From UBA6382 sp963617965 (lineage in GTDB: Bacteria > Bacteroidota > Bacteroidia > Bacteroidales > Bacteroidaceae): DNA of 64,000 bases. A model generated the notes under the pieces. The model saw nothing but the letters and a program-made list of their open reading frames with translations. It was not told the DNA's origin and made no database searches. This document shows positions 25,582 through 33,539 of this stretch, piece after piece; the stretch's first letter is position 1, and every line of letters begins with the position of its first letter. The stretch covers positions 11,262 to 75,261 of the forward strand of contig CAVEQO010000005.1 in assembly GCA_963617965.1 (NCBI GenBank). The letters are read 5' to 3'. A program made the translations under genes and the position numbers.

Positions 25582-26480
25582 GCCCACATGATATTCAGCG
25601 TTTTACAGAACCGCTCGTGACGCACGTTGGTATAGATGCGCAGTGCCTCGAACACGGTAATTTCCAAAAGCGGATAAAGCCACGGAACACCCGCAAGCAG
25701 TGAAGCGAAGAGCACCCCCACCCTAGCATCAAACGTAAGCAACTGGCACAAAGGCATGAGTGGTCTGCTCCGTCTGCGGTAAGCCCTGCCAAGTTCCGAA
25801 GGCACCGAACCGCCCCATTTCCGGCGCAGTGCCGACAGCAGCGTCTGCAGCTGCGGCGTAGGGTGTTCCTGTCCGCGGATATAGCTTGCATAGCAGCAGA
25901 GATACAGTTTGCGGAACCAGTCCCGGCTGTTCCATCCAAGGCTGCGGTATTCTTCCATTATGTCCTGCGAGCGGTCGAGTTCACTGGCAACGCCGGTGAA
26001 AAGCATATGGGCGTTGCGGTAGTAGTCGGCCAGCGAACACTGGCGCGCATGACAATACAGACCCGCCCACAACTCCAAAATCCATATCCATACACCGAAC
26101 TCCGGGGTAAGCCTCACAGCTATGCCAACATATATGGAGAAAAACCACAAGTCACCAGCGAAACCGTCGAGTATGCGTCCCACGAGAGTTTTCTTGCCCG
26201 TCATGCGGGCCAGCTGACCATCGGCACAGTCATACCAGTTTGCCCACACGAGCAGCAGCATGCCCAGCACGTTAAGTCCAAGGTCGGAAAAACTGAACAG
26301 CACCCCCGCCCCGCACCCTATCACTATTGACAGTACGGTGACAGCAACAGGATGCACGCCGAGCTTTCTGAACAGCAATGCCCACAGGTAACCCGGAGTG
26401 CGTGTGACATACAGTTCAAACGCACCCTCGATGTCCCTTGACTTCATGGTTGACAGCACCTGCTGCCTGAAAGACGACAT
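25578..26480 (-). CDS. CDP-alcohol phosphatidyltransferase-family membrane protein
   Basis: A 300-residue integral membrane enzyme that should join a CDP-activated alcohol to an acceptor. The signature is at about 84-110: D84-x2-D87-G-x2-A-R92, G101, D105, and then D110. In the usual motif the last two Asp are separated by three residues; here the spacing is four (DGFAGD), which is odd at a catalytic position. Hydrophobic helices lie at about 45-62, 70-82, 108-125 and 258-278. The ATG at 26480 (MSSFRQQVL) is preferred; the frame is open to 26594. It is upstream of and coupled to the cytidylyltransferase. Confidence 0.75.
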   Translation of the reverse strand: MSSFRQQVLSTMKSRDIEGAFELYVTRTPGYLWALLFRKLGVHPVAVTVLSIVIGCGAGVLFSFSDLGLNVLGMLLLVWANWYDCADGQLARMTGKKTLVGRILDGFAGDLWFFSIYVGIAVRLTPEFGVWIWILELWAGLYCHARQCSLADYYRNAHMLFTGVASELDRSQDIMEEYRSLGWNSRDWFRKLYLCCYASYIRGQEHPTPQLQTLLSALRRKWGGSVPSELGRAYRRRSRPLMPLCQLLTFDARVGVLFASLLAGVPWLYPLLEITVFEALRIYTNVRHERFCKTLNIMWA

Positions 26481-26548
26481 TGTTTCCTTTTCCGCTTTTG
26501 CCGCCGCACCGAACACTTTGCATAGGGCACAGACGTTATTACCATGGG

Positions 26549-26556
26549 CAAAATTA
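26549..26556 (-). promoter_or_regulatory. Candidate -7 box for the CDP-alcohol transferase gene
   Basis: Minus-strand TAATTTTG matches the -7 consensus and lies 69 bases before the start at 26480, supporting that start. It diverges from the pheA operon promoter. Confidence 0.6.
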
Positions 26557-26639
26557 GGGAAAAAGCTACACACCCGACTGCCGTATGTGAACAAAAATCC
26601 ATTTCCGGCTTCCTAAAACAAAAAAAGTCCGGATTTCAC

Positions 26640-26669
26640 TTGCCGTTAACCACAGAAACACTAATTTTG
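26640..26669 (+). promoter_or_regulatory. Promoter for the aromatic amino-acid operon
   Basis: TTG (26640-26642) and TAATTTTG (26662-26669) are separated by 19 bases. Transcription would begin about 40 bases before the leader peptide start. Confidence 0.8.
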
Positions 26670-26714
26670 CACCCGTAAAACAAAATGCGCCGCAAGGTGC
26701 GACAAGGCAAGACG

Positions 26715-26777
26715 ATGATCAGCAACGCACAGTTTTTCTACTTTTACTTTTACTACTTTACCTCCCCCAAGAAGTGA
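26715..26777 (+). CDS. pheL: Phe/Tyr-rich leader peptide of the pheA operon
   Basis: A 20-codon frame, ATG to TGA, encodes MISNAQ, then nine consecutive aromatic residues FFYFYFYYF (five Phe, four Tyr), then TSPKK. It lies between a strong promoter and an intrinsic terminator ahead of pheA, the layout of a ribosome-mediated attenuator. Stalling at the aromatic codons would leave the stop-codon region free to pair with the terminator arm. I use pheL by analogy with enterobacterial leaders. Confidence 0.88.
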   Translation: MISNAQFFYFYFYYFTSPKK

Positions 26778-26831
26778 AGCGGACGGCTGTACGTACAAAA
26801 ACGATACTGGACAAACAAAATCCTGCTTCAC
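26774..26831 (+). promoter_or_regulatory. Antiterminator pairing of the pheA attenuator
   Basis: GTGAAGC (26774-26780), which overlaps the leader stop codon, is complementary to GCTTCAC (26825-26831) in the 5' arm of the terminator; an A on the 5' side extends the helix to 8 bp. A ribosome that reaches the stop codon covers 26774-26780 and lets the terminator form. A ribosome stalled on the aromatic codons leaves it free to antiterminate. Confidence 0.75.
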
Positions 26832-26851
26832 TGCGAAGCGGGATTTTTTTA
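26817..26851 (+). terminator. Attenuator terminator before pheA
   Basis: AAAATCCTGCTTC pairs with GAAGCGGGATTTT (one T-G wobble) across a 5-base loop and runs into seven or more T residues. It lies 32 bases upstream of the pheA start and 40 bases after the leader stop codon. Confidence 0.9.
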
Positions 26852-26883
26852 TAGGAAACTATCAGCAACAAAAAACAGACAAC

Positions 26884-27717
26884 ATGAAAAAAATTGCCAT
26901 TCAAGGTATCCACGGTTCATTTCACGACATTGCTTCCCATCAGTATTTCGACGGCGAGGACATTGAACTGATCTGCTGCGACACCTTTGAGCAAGTTTTC
27001 GAAACCACAAGGAAAGACCCGGAACTGCTGGCTCTGGTAGCCATAGAAAACACCATTGCCGGCAGTCTGCTGCACAATTACGAACTCCTGCGCGACAGCA
27101 ACCTCACCATAGTAGGCGAACACAAGCTCCACATAGAGCACAGCCTGCTTGTCATGCCACAGGAAGAAGAGAGCGGCATCACGGAGGTCAACTCGCACCC
27201 CGTAGCTCTCATGCAGTGCCGGTCGTTTCTGGCAAGCCACCCCAAGTGGAAAGTGGTGGAGGTAGAAGACACTGCGGGTGCAGCAGCCACCATAAGCAGA
27301 CAGCAGCTGGTGCACCATGCCGCCATCTGCTCCAAATACGCCGCCCCGATATACAACATGAAAGTCCTGTTTGAGGGCATTGAAGACAACAAGCACAACT
27401 ACACCCGGTTTCTTGTGCTTGCCGACCCCTACAACGCCGACCGCCTGCGCCGCAAGGAGCTGTCGAACAAGAGCAGCATAGTGTTTTCCGTCCCGCACGA
27501 GAGCGGCAGCCTGTCGCAGGTGCTGTCCATCTTTTCATTCTACCACATCAACCTGACAAAAATACAGTCGCTCCCCATCATAGGGCATGAATGGGAATAC
27601 CTGTTCTATGTAGACCTTGCCTACGATGACTACAACCGCTATACGCAAAGCATAGAGGCGATACGCCCGCTCATCAAAAACATAAAAATCCTCGGAGAAT
27701 ATGAAGCATTCGAATAG
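26884..27717 (+). CDS. pheA: Prephenate dehydratase
   Basis: Converts prephenate to phenylpyruvate for phenylalanine synthesis. The 277-residue, monofunctional enzyme has the PDT domain at about 1-180: ALVAIENTIAGSLLHNYELL, the HPVALMQC block, and the catalytic TRF in HNYTRFLVL at about 176-184. A C-terminal ACT domain (about 198-275, IVFSVPHESGSLSQVLSIF) is expected to bind Phe for feedback inhibition. It has no fused chorismate mutase; that activity is in the third gene. Expression is likely set by the upstream attenuator. The next gene starts inside its last 17 bases. Confidence 0.96.
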   Translation: MKKIAIQGIHGSFHDIASHQYFDGEDIELICCDTFEQVFETTRKDPELLALVAIENTIAGSLLHNYELLRDSNLTIVGEHKLHIEHSLLVMPQEEESGITEVNSHPVALMQCRSFLASHPKWKVVEVEDTAGAAATISRQQLVHHAAICSKYAAPIYNMKVLFEGIEDNKHNYTRFLVLADPYNADRLRRKELSNKSSIVFSVPHESGSLSQVLSIFSFYHINLTKIQSLPIIGHEWEYLFYVDLAYDDYNRYTQSIEAIRPLIKNIKILGEYEAFE

Positions 27718-28906
27718 CATACAGCCGGCGGAACGGCTCGGCCTGGTGTCGGAATACTATTTCAGCCGCAAGCTCAAGGAAATAGCGCGGCGCAACGAAC
27801 AGGGCGAAGACATCATAAGCCTGGCCATTGGCAGTCCCGACATGCCGCCCTCACCGGAAACCATAGAGACCCTGTGCCGGGAGGCCCGCAAAAGCGACAC
27901 CCACGGCTACCAGCCCACCATAGGCATACCGGAACTGCGCAACGCAATGGCACAGTGGTACAAGCGCACCTACGGCGTAGACCTTGATCCCGGTTCGGAA
28001 ATACAGCCGCTCATCGGGTCGAAGGAGGGCATCCTGCACACCACGCTCGCTTTCGCCAACCCCGGCGACAAAGTGCTGGTACCGAATCCCGGCTATCCCA
28101 CATACACCTCACTGACCAGGCTGCTCGGCTGCCGTGTGGTAAACTACGACCTCAAGGAGCAGAACGATTACCAACCCGATTTCGAGGCTCTGGAGCATAC
28201 AGACCTGAGCGGCGTGAAGATAATGTGGACAAACTACCCCAATATGCCCACAGGGGCCAATGCGCAAATGGAGACCTACGAGAAGATAGTGGATTTCGCG
28301 CGACACCATGGCATCCTCGTGATCAACGACAACCCCTACAGCCTCATACTCAACGAAAAGCCTCTGAGCATACTGCAGGTGCCCGGTGCCAAGGACTGCT
28401 GCATAGAGTTCAACTCAATGAGCAAGAGCCACAACATGCCGGGGTGGCGAGTGGGTCTGCTGGCAAGCAACAGCACTTTCGTGTCGTGGGTACTGAAAGT
28501 CAAGTCCAACATTGACTCGGGTACGTTCCGCCCCTTGCAGCTCGCCGCAGCACAGGCCTACCGTAACGGGGCCGAATGGCATTACCAGGCCAACATCGCC
28601 ACCTACAGGGAACGCCGCAACATTGCGGAAGAGATAATGGACACCATACACTGCCAATACGACCCGAAACAAGTGGGGCTGTTCCTCTGGGGCAGGATTC
28701 CCGACCGCTACACCGGCTGCGAGGAACTGACCGAACAGATTCTCAACGAAGCAAGAGTGTTCATCACACCGGGGTTCATATTCGGCACCAACGGCAACCG
28801 CCATGTGCGAATATCGCTATGCGCCAGCAAAGACAAAATGCTACAGGCTCTCCAGCGAATACAGCAGGCTTTCAACGGCAAGAACACGGACAGACCGGAG
28901 TCTTGA
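27701..28906 (+). CDS. Class I/II PLP aminotransferase, probably aromatic
   Basis: A 401-residue fold-type I aminotransferase. The PLP Lys lies in NSMSKSHNMPGWRVG (about 239-253), and the substrate-site segment is NYPNMPTGANA (about 179-189). It resembles the DapL-type/aspartate aminotransferase subgroup. Its position between prephenate dehydratase and DAHP synthase-chorismate mutase, with a 17-base overlap with pheA, suggests transamination of phenylpyruvate or 4-hydroxyphenylpyruvate. That role is inferred from context. Confidence 0.88.
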   Translation: MKHSNSIQPAERLGLVSEYYFSRKLKEIARRNEQGEDIISLAIGSPDMPPSPETIETLCREARKSDTHGYQPTIGIPELRNAMAQWYKRTYGVDLDPGSEIQPLIGSKEGILHTTLAFANPGDKVLVPNPGYPTYTSLTRLLGCRVVNYDLKEQNDYQPDFEALEHTDLSGVKIMWTNYPNMPTGANAQMETYEKIVDFARHHGILVINDNPYSLILNEKPLSILQVPGAKDCCIEFNSMSKSHNMPGWRVGLLASNSTFVSWVLKVKSNIDSGTFRPLQLAAAQAYRNGAEWHYQANIATYRERRNIAEEIMDTIHCQYDPKQVGLFLWGRIPDRYTGCEELTEQILNEARVFITPGFIFGTNGNRHVRISLCASKDKMLQALQRIQQAFNGKNTDRPES

Positions 28907-28948
28907 ACCGCCAAACAACAAAAACACAACAACAAAAACCACATAATT

Positions 28949-30016
28949 ATGGAATTGGATTTACTACCACTGGGCTTGCCCAGCGACAACGAACGCCCCA
29001 TCGTCATAGCGGGCCCGTGTTCAGCAGAGACCGAAGAACAGGTGATGACCACCGCCCGACAACTGGCAGGCAAAGGATGCCATATGTTCAGGGCCGGAGT
29101 ATGGAAACCGCGCACAAAACCGGGAGGCTTCGAGGGTCACGGAGAAAAAGCCCTGCCGTGGATGAAACAGGTAAAGGAAGAAACCGGCATGCTTACAGCT
29201 ACCGAAGTGGCAACGCCAGAACATGTGGAGCTTGCCCTTAAGTACGGCATAGATATCCTTTGGGTAGGAGCCCGCACCAGTGCCAACCCTTTCGCCATGC
29301 AGTCATTGGCGGACTCGCTCAGAGGCGTTGACATAGCGGTGTTGGTCAAGAACCCCGTCAACCCCGATCTGGAACTGTGGATCGGTGCGCTGGAGCGCAT
29401 CAACGGAGCCGGCATCAGGCGTCTCGGGGCCATTCACCGCGGTTTCTCAAGCTACGAGAAGAAGCTTTACCGCAATATGCCCATGTGGCAAATACCAATC
29501 GAACTGCACCGCCGCATTCCAAACCTTCCGATACTGAACGACCCCAGCCACATCGGCGGACGCCGCGACCTCATCGCACCGCTGTGCCAACAGGCCATGG
29601 ATCTCGGCATGGACGGTCTCATGGTGGAGAGCCACTGTTCGCCCGACGAGGCGTGGAGCGACGCAAAGCAGCAAGTCACCCCCGACATTCTCGACTACAT
29701 CCTCAGTATGCTCGTAATACGCGACACTGTGGCTCAAGGCGATACGCTCACCTCGCTGCGCAAGGACATTGACGAACTGGACAACGAACTAATTGACCTT
29801 CTGGCCAAACGCATGCGCGTCTCACGCAAGATAGGCGAATACAAGAAAGAACACGACATGGCCATAGTGCAGACCAAACGCTACTCGGAAATCCTGGACA
29901 AGCGCGGTGCGCAGGGTTCGCTCAAGGGCATAGAATCAGAGTGCATCAAAAATATCTTCGAACACATACACGAGGAGAGCGTGCGCCAGCAAATGGACAT
30001 CATCAACAAGCAGTGA
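28949..30016 (+). CDS. Bifunctional DAHP synthase/chorismate mutase
   Basis: The 355-residue enzyme joins the first step of the shikimate pathway to the branch toward Phe and Tyr. The N-terminal DAHP synthase domain (about 1-260, KDSA-like) has VIAGPCSAETEEQV, the RAGVWKPRTKPGGFEG block, and the metal-site segment NDPSHIGGRRDL. The C-terminal AroQ chorismate mutase (about 265-355) has LRKDIDELDNELIDLLAKRM and the RKIGEYKK segment. The mutase may also act as a regulatory sensor of prephenate, as in related fusions. Confidence 0.95.
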   Translation: MELDLLPLGLPSDNERPIVIAGPCSAETEEQVMTTARQLAGKGCHMFRAGVWKPRTKPGGFEGHGEKALPWMKQVKEETGMLTATEVATPEHVELALKYGIDILWVGARTSANPFAMQSLADSLRGVDIAVLVKNPVNPDLELWIGALERINGAGIRRLGAIHRGFSSYEKKLYRNMPMWQIPIELHRRIPNLPILNDPSHIGGRRDLIAPLCQQAMDLGMDGLMVESHCSPDEAWSDAKQQVTPDILDYILSMLVIRDTVAQGDTLTSLRKDIDELDNELIDLLAKRMRVSRKIGEYKKEHDMAIVQTKRYSEILDKRGAQGSLKGIESECIKNIFEHIHEESVRQQMDIINKQ

Positions 30017-30038
30017 CTGCTGAAATACAGGCAAACCA

Positions 30039-30818
30039 ATGAAGATTCTGATTCTCGGAGCCGGCAAGATGGGGTCGTTTTTTGTTGACCTGCTCAGTTT
30101 CGAACACGAAACGGCAGTTTACGACACAGACCCCAAACGGCTGCGCTTCATGTACAACACCCTGCGTTTCACCTCGCTTGACGAGGTTGACGCCTTTGCA
30201 CCCGACCTCGTCATCAATGCCGTGACGCTCAAATGCACACTTGACGTTTTCAGGCAGATAGAACCTCACGTGCCGGAACGGTGCATCCTGAGCGACATTG
30301 CTTCGGTGAAGACCGGCTTCCACGACTACTACAGCCAGTGCGGACACCCCTACGTGTCTACCCACCCCATGTTCGGCCCAACGTTTGCCAACCTCGGTGC
30401 CCTTAGCAATGAAAACGCCATAATCATTACCGACGGCGACTACATGGGACGCATCTTCTTCAAAGACCTCTACCTGAAACTCGGTCTCCACGTTTGCGAA
30501 TACTCGTTTACGGAACACGACGAGACCGTGGCGTACTCGCTCAGCATTCCCTTTGTCAGCACGTTTGTATTCGCTGCCGTGATGAAACCGCAAGACGCAC
30601 CAGGCACCACTTTCAAACGGCACATGGCCATAGCCAAGGGTGTGCTCAACGAAGACGAGACTCTCCTGCGGGAGATTCTCTTCAATCCCTACACGGCAGG
30701 GCAAGTCGGCAAGATACGTGACGAACTCAAAACACTGATGGAGATAATAGACCACAAGGATACGGAAGCCCTTTCACACTTCATCGCAAAAATAAAATCA
30801 AATGCACTTCGACAGTGA
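30039..30818 (+). CDS. tyrA: Prephenate dehydrogenase, short form
   Basis: Oxidatively decarboxylates prephenate to 4-hydroxyphenylpyruvate for tyrosine. The N-terminal Rossmann domain has MKILILGAGKMGSFFVDLL (1-19) and the cofactor-selecting Asp/Lys in YDTDPKRL. The family HPMFGP motif is present at about 108-113, with the catalytic His. At 259 residues it is shorter than typical 280-370-residue enzymes and lacks an ACT domain. Overlap of 17 bases with the next gene suggests coupled translation. Confidence 0.9.
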   Translation: MKILILGAGKMGSFFVDLLSFEHETAVYDTDPKRLRFMYNTLRFTSLDEVDAFAPDLVINAVTLKCTLDVFRQIEPHVPERCILSDIASVKTGFHDYYSQCGHPYVSTHPMFGPTFANLGALSNENAIIITDGDYMGRIFFKDLYLKLGLHVCEYSFTEHDETVAYSLSIPFVSTFVFAAVMKPQDAPGTTFKRHMAIAKGVLNEDETLLREILFNPYTAGQVGKIRDELKTLMEIIDHKDTEALSHFIAKIKSNALRQ

Positions 30819-31863
30819 CTACATGAACCTGTGCCATCCGTCAATCTTGAGTCGCATGGCAGAACTCGGAGAACAGCCGTTCAACGGCTACGGCACAGAC
30901 CGGTTGACCGATGCCGCCCGACAACAGATATGCCGGCTGTGCCGCTGCCCGGAGGCCAAGGTGTTCTTCCTTGCCGGCGGAACGCAGACCAACATGGTGA
31001 TCATCGATGCCTTGCTGCGATCCTTCGAGGGGGTCTTGGCCGCAGACTCCGGGCATATCTCCATCCACGAGTCGGGAGCTATAGAATTCACGGGGCACAA
31101 GGTGCTGCCGCTCAAGCCCGACAACGGGAAGATAACCGCCCGGCAGGTTGACGACTACGTGACTTCCTATTACAACGACCCCAACTGGGAACACATCGTG
31201 CCGCCAGGCATGGTCTACATCACCCACCCCACGGAATACGGTACACTCTACTCTCTGGAAGAGCTGGAGGCACTGAGTGCCGTATGCCGCCGACATCACA
31301 TTCCCCTATACCTTGACGGAGCCCGCATGGGTTACGGGCTTGCCGCCGACAATGCCGATGTCACTCTGTGCGATATCGCCCGTCTGTGCGATGCTTTCTA
31401 TATTGGCGGCACCAAGTGCGGTACCATATACGGCGAAGCCGTGGTTTTCCCCGACCCCCGAAAAGCCGACCGCTTTTTCTCGCACATCAAGCGACACGGT
31501 GCTCTTCTGGCCAAAGGCTGGGCTGTAGCCCTCCAATTCGACACCCTCATGCGCAGTGCCGACAATCCTGCGGTCTATGCCGATGACATCAACGGCACTC
31601 TCTACTATGCCATTTGCCGTCATGCCGTTGTGCAAGCCATGCGCATACGCAAGGCTCTGCTCCAAAAAGGCTATTCCCTGTACCTTGATTCCCCCACCAA
31701 CCAACAGTTCACTACCGTAACCCTGCAACAGGCAGAACGTCTGGGACGCCATCTTACCTACGGTCAGTGGGAACCGCCCTGCGGCAACAGCGTCACCATA
31801 CGCTTCGCCACATCGTGGGCCACCGACAGCCACGACATAGACAAACTCATAGAATTGCTGTAG
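30802..31863 (+). CDS. Threonine-aldolase-like PLP enzyme (beta-eliminating lyase family)
   Basis: A 353-residue fold-type I PLP enzyme of the low-specificity L-threonine aldolase family (threonine to glycine and acetaldehyde). The PLP Lys lies in YIGGTKCGTIYGEAVV (about 197-212); LDGARMGYGLA (about 172-182) carries the PLP-ring Asp. Its start lies 17 bases inside the end of tyrA, so it belongs to the aromatic operon transcript. Why an aldolase is there is unclear; a role in aromatic metabolism cannot be excluded. Confidence 0.88.
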   Translation: MHFDSDYMNLCHPSILSRMAELGEQPFNGYGTDRLTDAARQQICRLCRCPEAKVFFLAGGTQTNMVIIDALLRSFEGVLAADSGHISIHESGAIEFTGHKVLPLKPDNGKITARQVDDYVTSYYNDPNWEHIVPPGMVYITHPTEYGTLYSLEELEALSAVCRRHHIPLYLDGARMGYGLAADNADVTLCDIARLCDAFYIGGTKCGTIYGEAVVFPDPRKADRFFSHIKRHGALLAKGWAVALQFDTLMRSADNPAVYADDINGTLYYAICRHAVVQAMRIRKALLQKGYSLYLDSPTNQQFTTVTLQQAERLGRHLTYGQWEPPCGNSVTIRFATSWATDSHDIDKLIELL

Positions 31864-31892
31864 GATGGCTGTTTGGCCAAACAGCCATCCTA
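31861..31892. terminator. 32-bp perfect palindrome at the end of the aromatic operon
   Basis: TAGGATGGCTGTTTGG is followed directly by its exact reverse complement. The hairpin begins at the stop codon of the aldolase gene (TAG 31861-31863) and has no T-tract, so it may stabilise the 3' end rather than terminate alone. A second hairpin follows at 31898. Confidence 0.6.
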
Positions 31893-31897
31893 CATGC

Positions 31898-31939
31898 ACA
31901 TACAGCCCAACGACCATATAAAATCGTTGGGCTGTATGT
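31898..31939. terminator. Second tandem hairpin after the aromatic operon
   Basis: ACATACAGCCCAACGA (31898-31913) is exactly complementary to 31924-31939 across a 10-base A/T-rich loop. It follows the first palindrome by 5 bases and again lacks a T-tract. Both lie between convergent genes. Confidence 0.55.
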
Positions 31940-31984
31940 TAGAGACGAGCGAATCCCCGGCACGCACGGGGAGGGTGGACAGGA

Positions 31985-32509
31985 TCAGTCACGCTTGCAG
32001 TCGCACGGTCTGCCGCAGTCTGCCTTGCCAAAACCTCTTTTCATCTTTGGATGACGGGGAGCACTCTCCTTGCCGAACATCTGACGCTCTATGGCACGGT
32101 CGGTCATATAAGCTTTGAACTGCTCGGCAGTCATTATGCCTTTGAGTTCGCGCATATAGGCTATTCCGCCATGCTTGCCAGAGGGTTTCCCCTGCTGTTG
32201 CGGACAAGGTTTGTTTTTCTTGCATTTTTTGTCTTTCTTGCCCGGACATTCTTTCTTCTGACCTTTGCCGCACGGCTTGTCCGGACACTGGTTCAGTTTG
32301 CGTGTGTTGAGATCAAGAAGCTTGGTGCGTTGTTCAGCACTCAGACCATAAGCGCCGACCATGCGGTCAGTTATCGTCTGGGCTTTCTGCTCCGCCGACA
32401 GTCCCGCCAAAGGATTTTTCCTTTCTCCACGCTCCTTGTTGCAATTGTCCTGAGCAGACACGCCAAGGAACAGTGCCAGCCCCAAAAATGAAATCAGAAA
32501 TCTCTTCAT
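31985..32509 (-). CDS. DUF4890-like secreted Lys/Cys-rich protein
   Basis: A 174-residue exported protein of unknown function. The signal peptide is 1-19 (SVSA-Q type end). The body has two 'LSAEQ' segments (LAGLSAEQKAQTITDRM, YGLSAEQRTKLLDLN), as in DUF4890 and other helical periplasmic proteins of Spy/CpxP type. A very basic Cys-Lys-Pro stretch follows (about 74-100, CPDKPCGKGQKKECPGKK), and the tail ends CGRPCDCKRD. The Cys content suggests metal binding or disulphides. The family name is from motif memory. Confidence 0.75.
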   Translation of the reverse strand: MKRFLISFLGLALFLGVSAQDNCNKERGERKNPLAGLSAEQKAQTITDRMVGAYGLSAEQRTKLLDLNTRKLNQCPDKPCGKGQKKECPGKKDKKCKKNKPCPQQQGKPSGKHGGIAYMRELKGIMTAEQFKAYMTDRAIERQMFGKESAPRHPKMKRGFGKADCGRPCDCKRD

Positions 32510-32513
32510 AGTT

Positions 32514-32521
32514 CAAAGGTT
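32514..32521 (-). promoter_or_regulatory. Weak -7-like box for the DUF4890 gene
   Basis: Minus-strand AACCTTTG differs by one base from TAnnTTTG and lies only 5 bases from the start codon, so it may instead be chance. No better box is seen in the 135-base gap up to 32644. Confidence 0.25.
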
Positions 32522-32644
32522 TAAAAATGTTGTTCATCGATTGTTCGTCTGTTTGACAGGAAAACCATCCCTACAGTTTAAACGCACACTCGATTTTAAC
32601 ATTTGTTATCGCGACCCACATGACAGCGGTTGCACGACAAACCC

Positions 32645-33043
32645 CTATTTGGACGTGTCCGATTTCTCATTCTTGCGCTGTTCTTTCTCCATTTCAGCAG
32701 GAATACGAAATGCAGTGTAAAGTTCCAGTATGGCCGCCACAAGCATAATCAATAGCCACTCGTTGTGGCGCATATATTCCACACCAAAGGCATTTCCGAA
32801 CATTGCGCCTCCACTAAGCATCAGCAGCACCGCTCCCGTCAATTGCTGGCGGCGAAGACGGCGTATCACGAAACTGCCACCCTCATAACGCCCTGCCATC
32901 TGCATGGAGGCAAACATCAGTGTCCCAAGACAATAGACATAGGATGCCACACGTGTCTCCACTGGATTGAGCACCGCTCCGAGCAACACCAGCACTCCTC
33001 CAAGCCTGAGCACCAGCGTCTGTACTTTGCCAAGTCTATTCAT
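32645..33043 (-). CDS. Small integral membrane protein, unidentified
   Basis: A 132-residue protein with about four hydrophobic helices (about 11-25, 36-49, 70-85, 94-112). It ends in a charged cytoplasmic tail rich in Glu, Lys and Asn. I do not recognise a family. It follows the DivIC-like gene with an 8-base overlap when the ATG at 33043 (MNRLGKVQ) is used; the frame is open 8 codons further. The tight coupling suggests cotranslation, but a link to division is not shown by the sequence. Confidence 0.7.
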   Translation of the reverse strand: MNRLGKVQTLVLRLGGVLVLLGAVLNPVETRVASYVYCLGTLMFASMQMAGRYEGGSFVIRRLRRQQLTGAVLLMLSGGAMFGNAFGVEYMRHNEWLLIMLVAAILELYTAFRIPAEMEKEQRKNEKSDTSK

Positions 33044-33356
33044 CTGTCTGTGAGTCTTCAAACACATATATGTCCTCGTTAGGCTTCTTCATGTAATACC
33101 TTTCGCGTGCTACGCGGACTACGGCATTCGGGTCAGACTGCAGTTCCTTATACAGTTTCGTGTCGCGGTTGAACTGGTCGTTGTAGGCATCAATCTGCGA
33201 CTGCAGGTCACGCTCCTCCATATAGAGCTGATAGCGCACATAGAGACTGTTTGTGTCCAGAAAACCTATCAGACACAAAAACACCGCCAGGGTCGTGACA
33301 TATTTGTGAGCCACAAAAAACCCGAATATCTTCTTCAGTCTTGACATCGCCATCAT
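33036..33356 (-). CDS. Septum formation initiator (DivIC/FtsB-like)
   Basis: A 106-residue single-pass membrane protein of the FtsB/DivIC family, which links late divisome components. One transmembrane helix lies at about 17-36, followed directly by a coiled coil (about 37-75, YVRYQLYMEERDLQSQIDAYNDQFNRD). The family's terminal segment REKYYM(K) appears as ARERYYMKKPNEDIYVF at about 83-99. A second in-frame ATG at 33347 would shorten it by three residues. Confidence 0.88.
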   Translation of the reverse strand: MMAMSRLKKIFGFFVAHKYVTTLAVFLCLIGFLDTNSLYVRYQLYMEERDLQSQIDAYNDQFNRDTKLYKELQSDPNAVVRVARERYYMKKPNEDIYVFEDSQTDE

Positions 33357-33366
33357 GATTCCAGTG

Positions 33367-33374
33367 CAAAGTTA
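33367..33374 (-). promoter_or_regulatory. -7 box for the divIC-like gene
   Basis: Minus-strand TAACTTTG is an exact TAnnTTTG box 11 bases before the ATG at 33356 (20 before 33347). It diverges from the sppA promoter. Confidence 0.6.
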
Positions 33375-33482
33375 GTGGAAACCGAAAACAACGGGAAATA
33401 AAAACGCCTGTTTTTGTTCCGCCTTGTCGGGAGACCGACTTGACCCACCTTGCCACATCCCGGCAACAAAGTGTCCGAAACC

Positions 33483-33514
33483 TTTTGCCCGATTGGCGGA
33501 TTTGACTAATTTTG
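33483..33514 (+). promoter_or_regulatory. Promoter for sppA-lpxK-thiL
   Basis: TTTTG (33483-33487) and TAATTTTG (33507-33514) are separated by 19 bases, 25 bases before the sppA start. Confidence 0.8.
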
Positions 33515-33539
33515 CAACCATGTGTAAAAACAACTCTGT

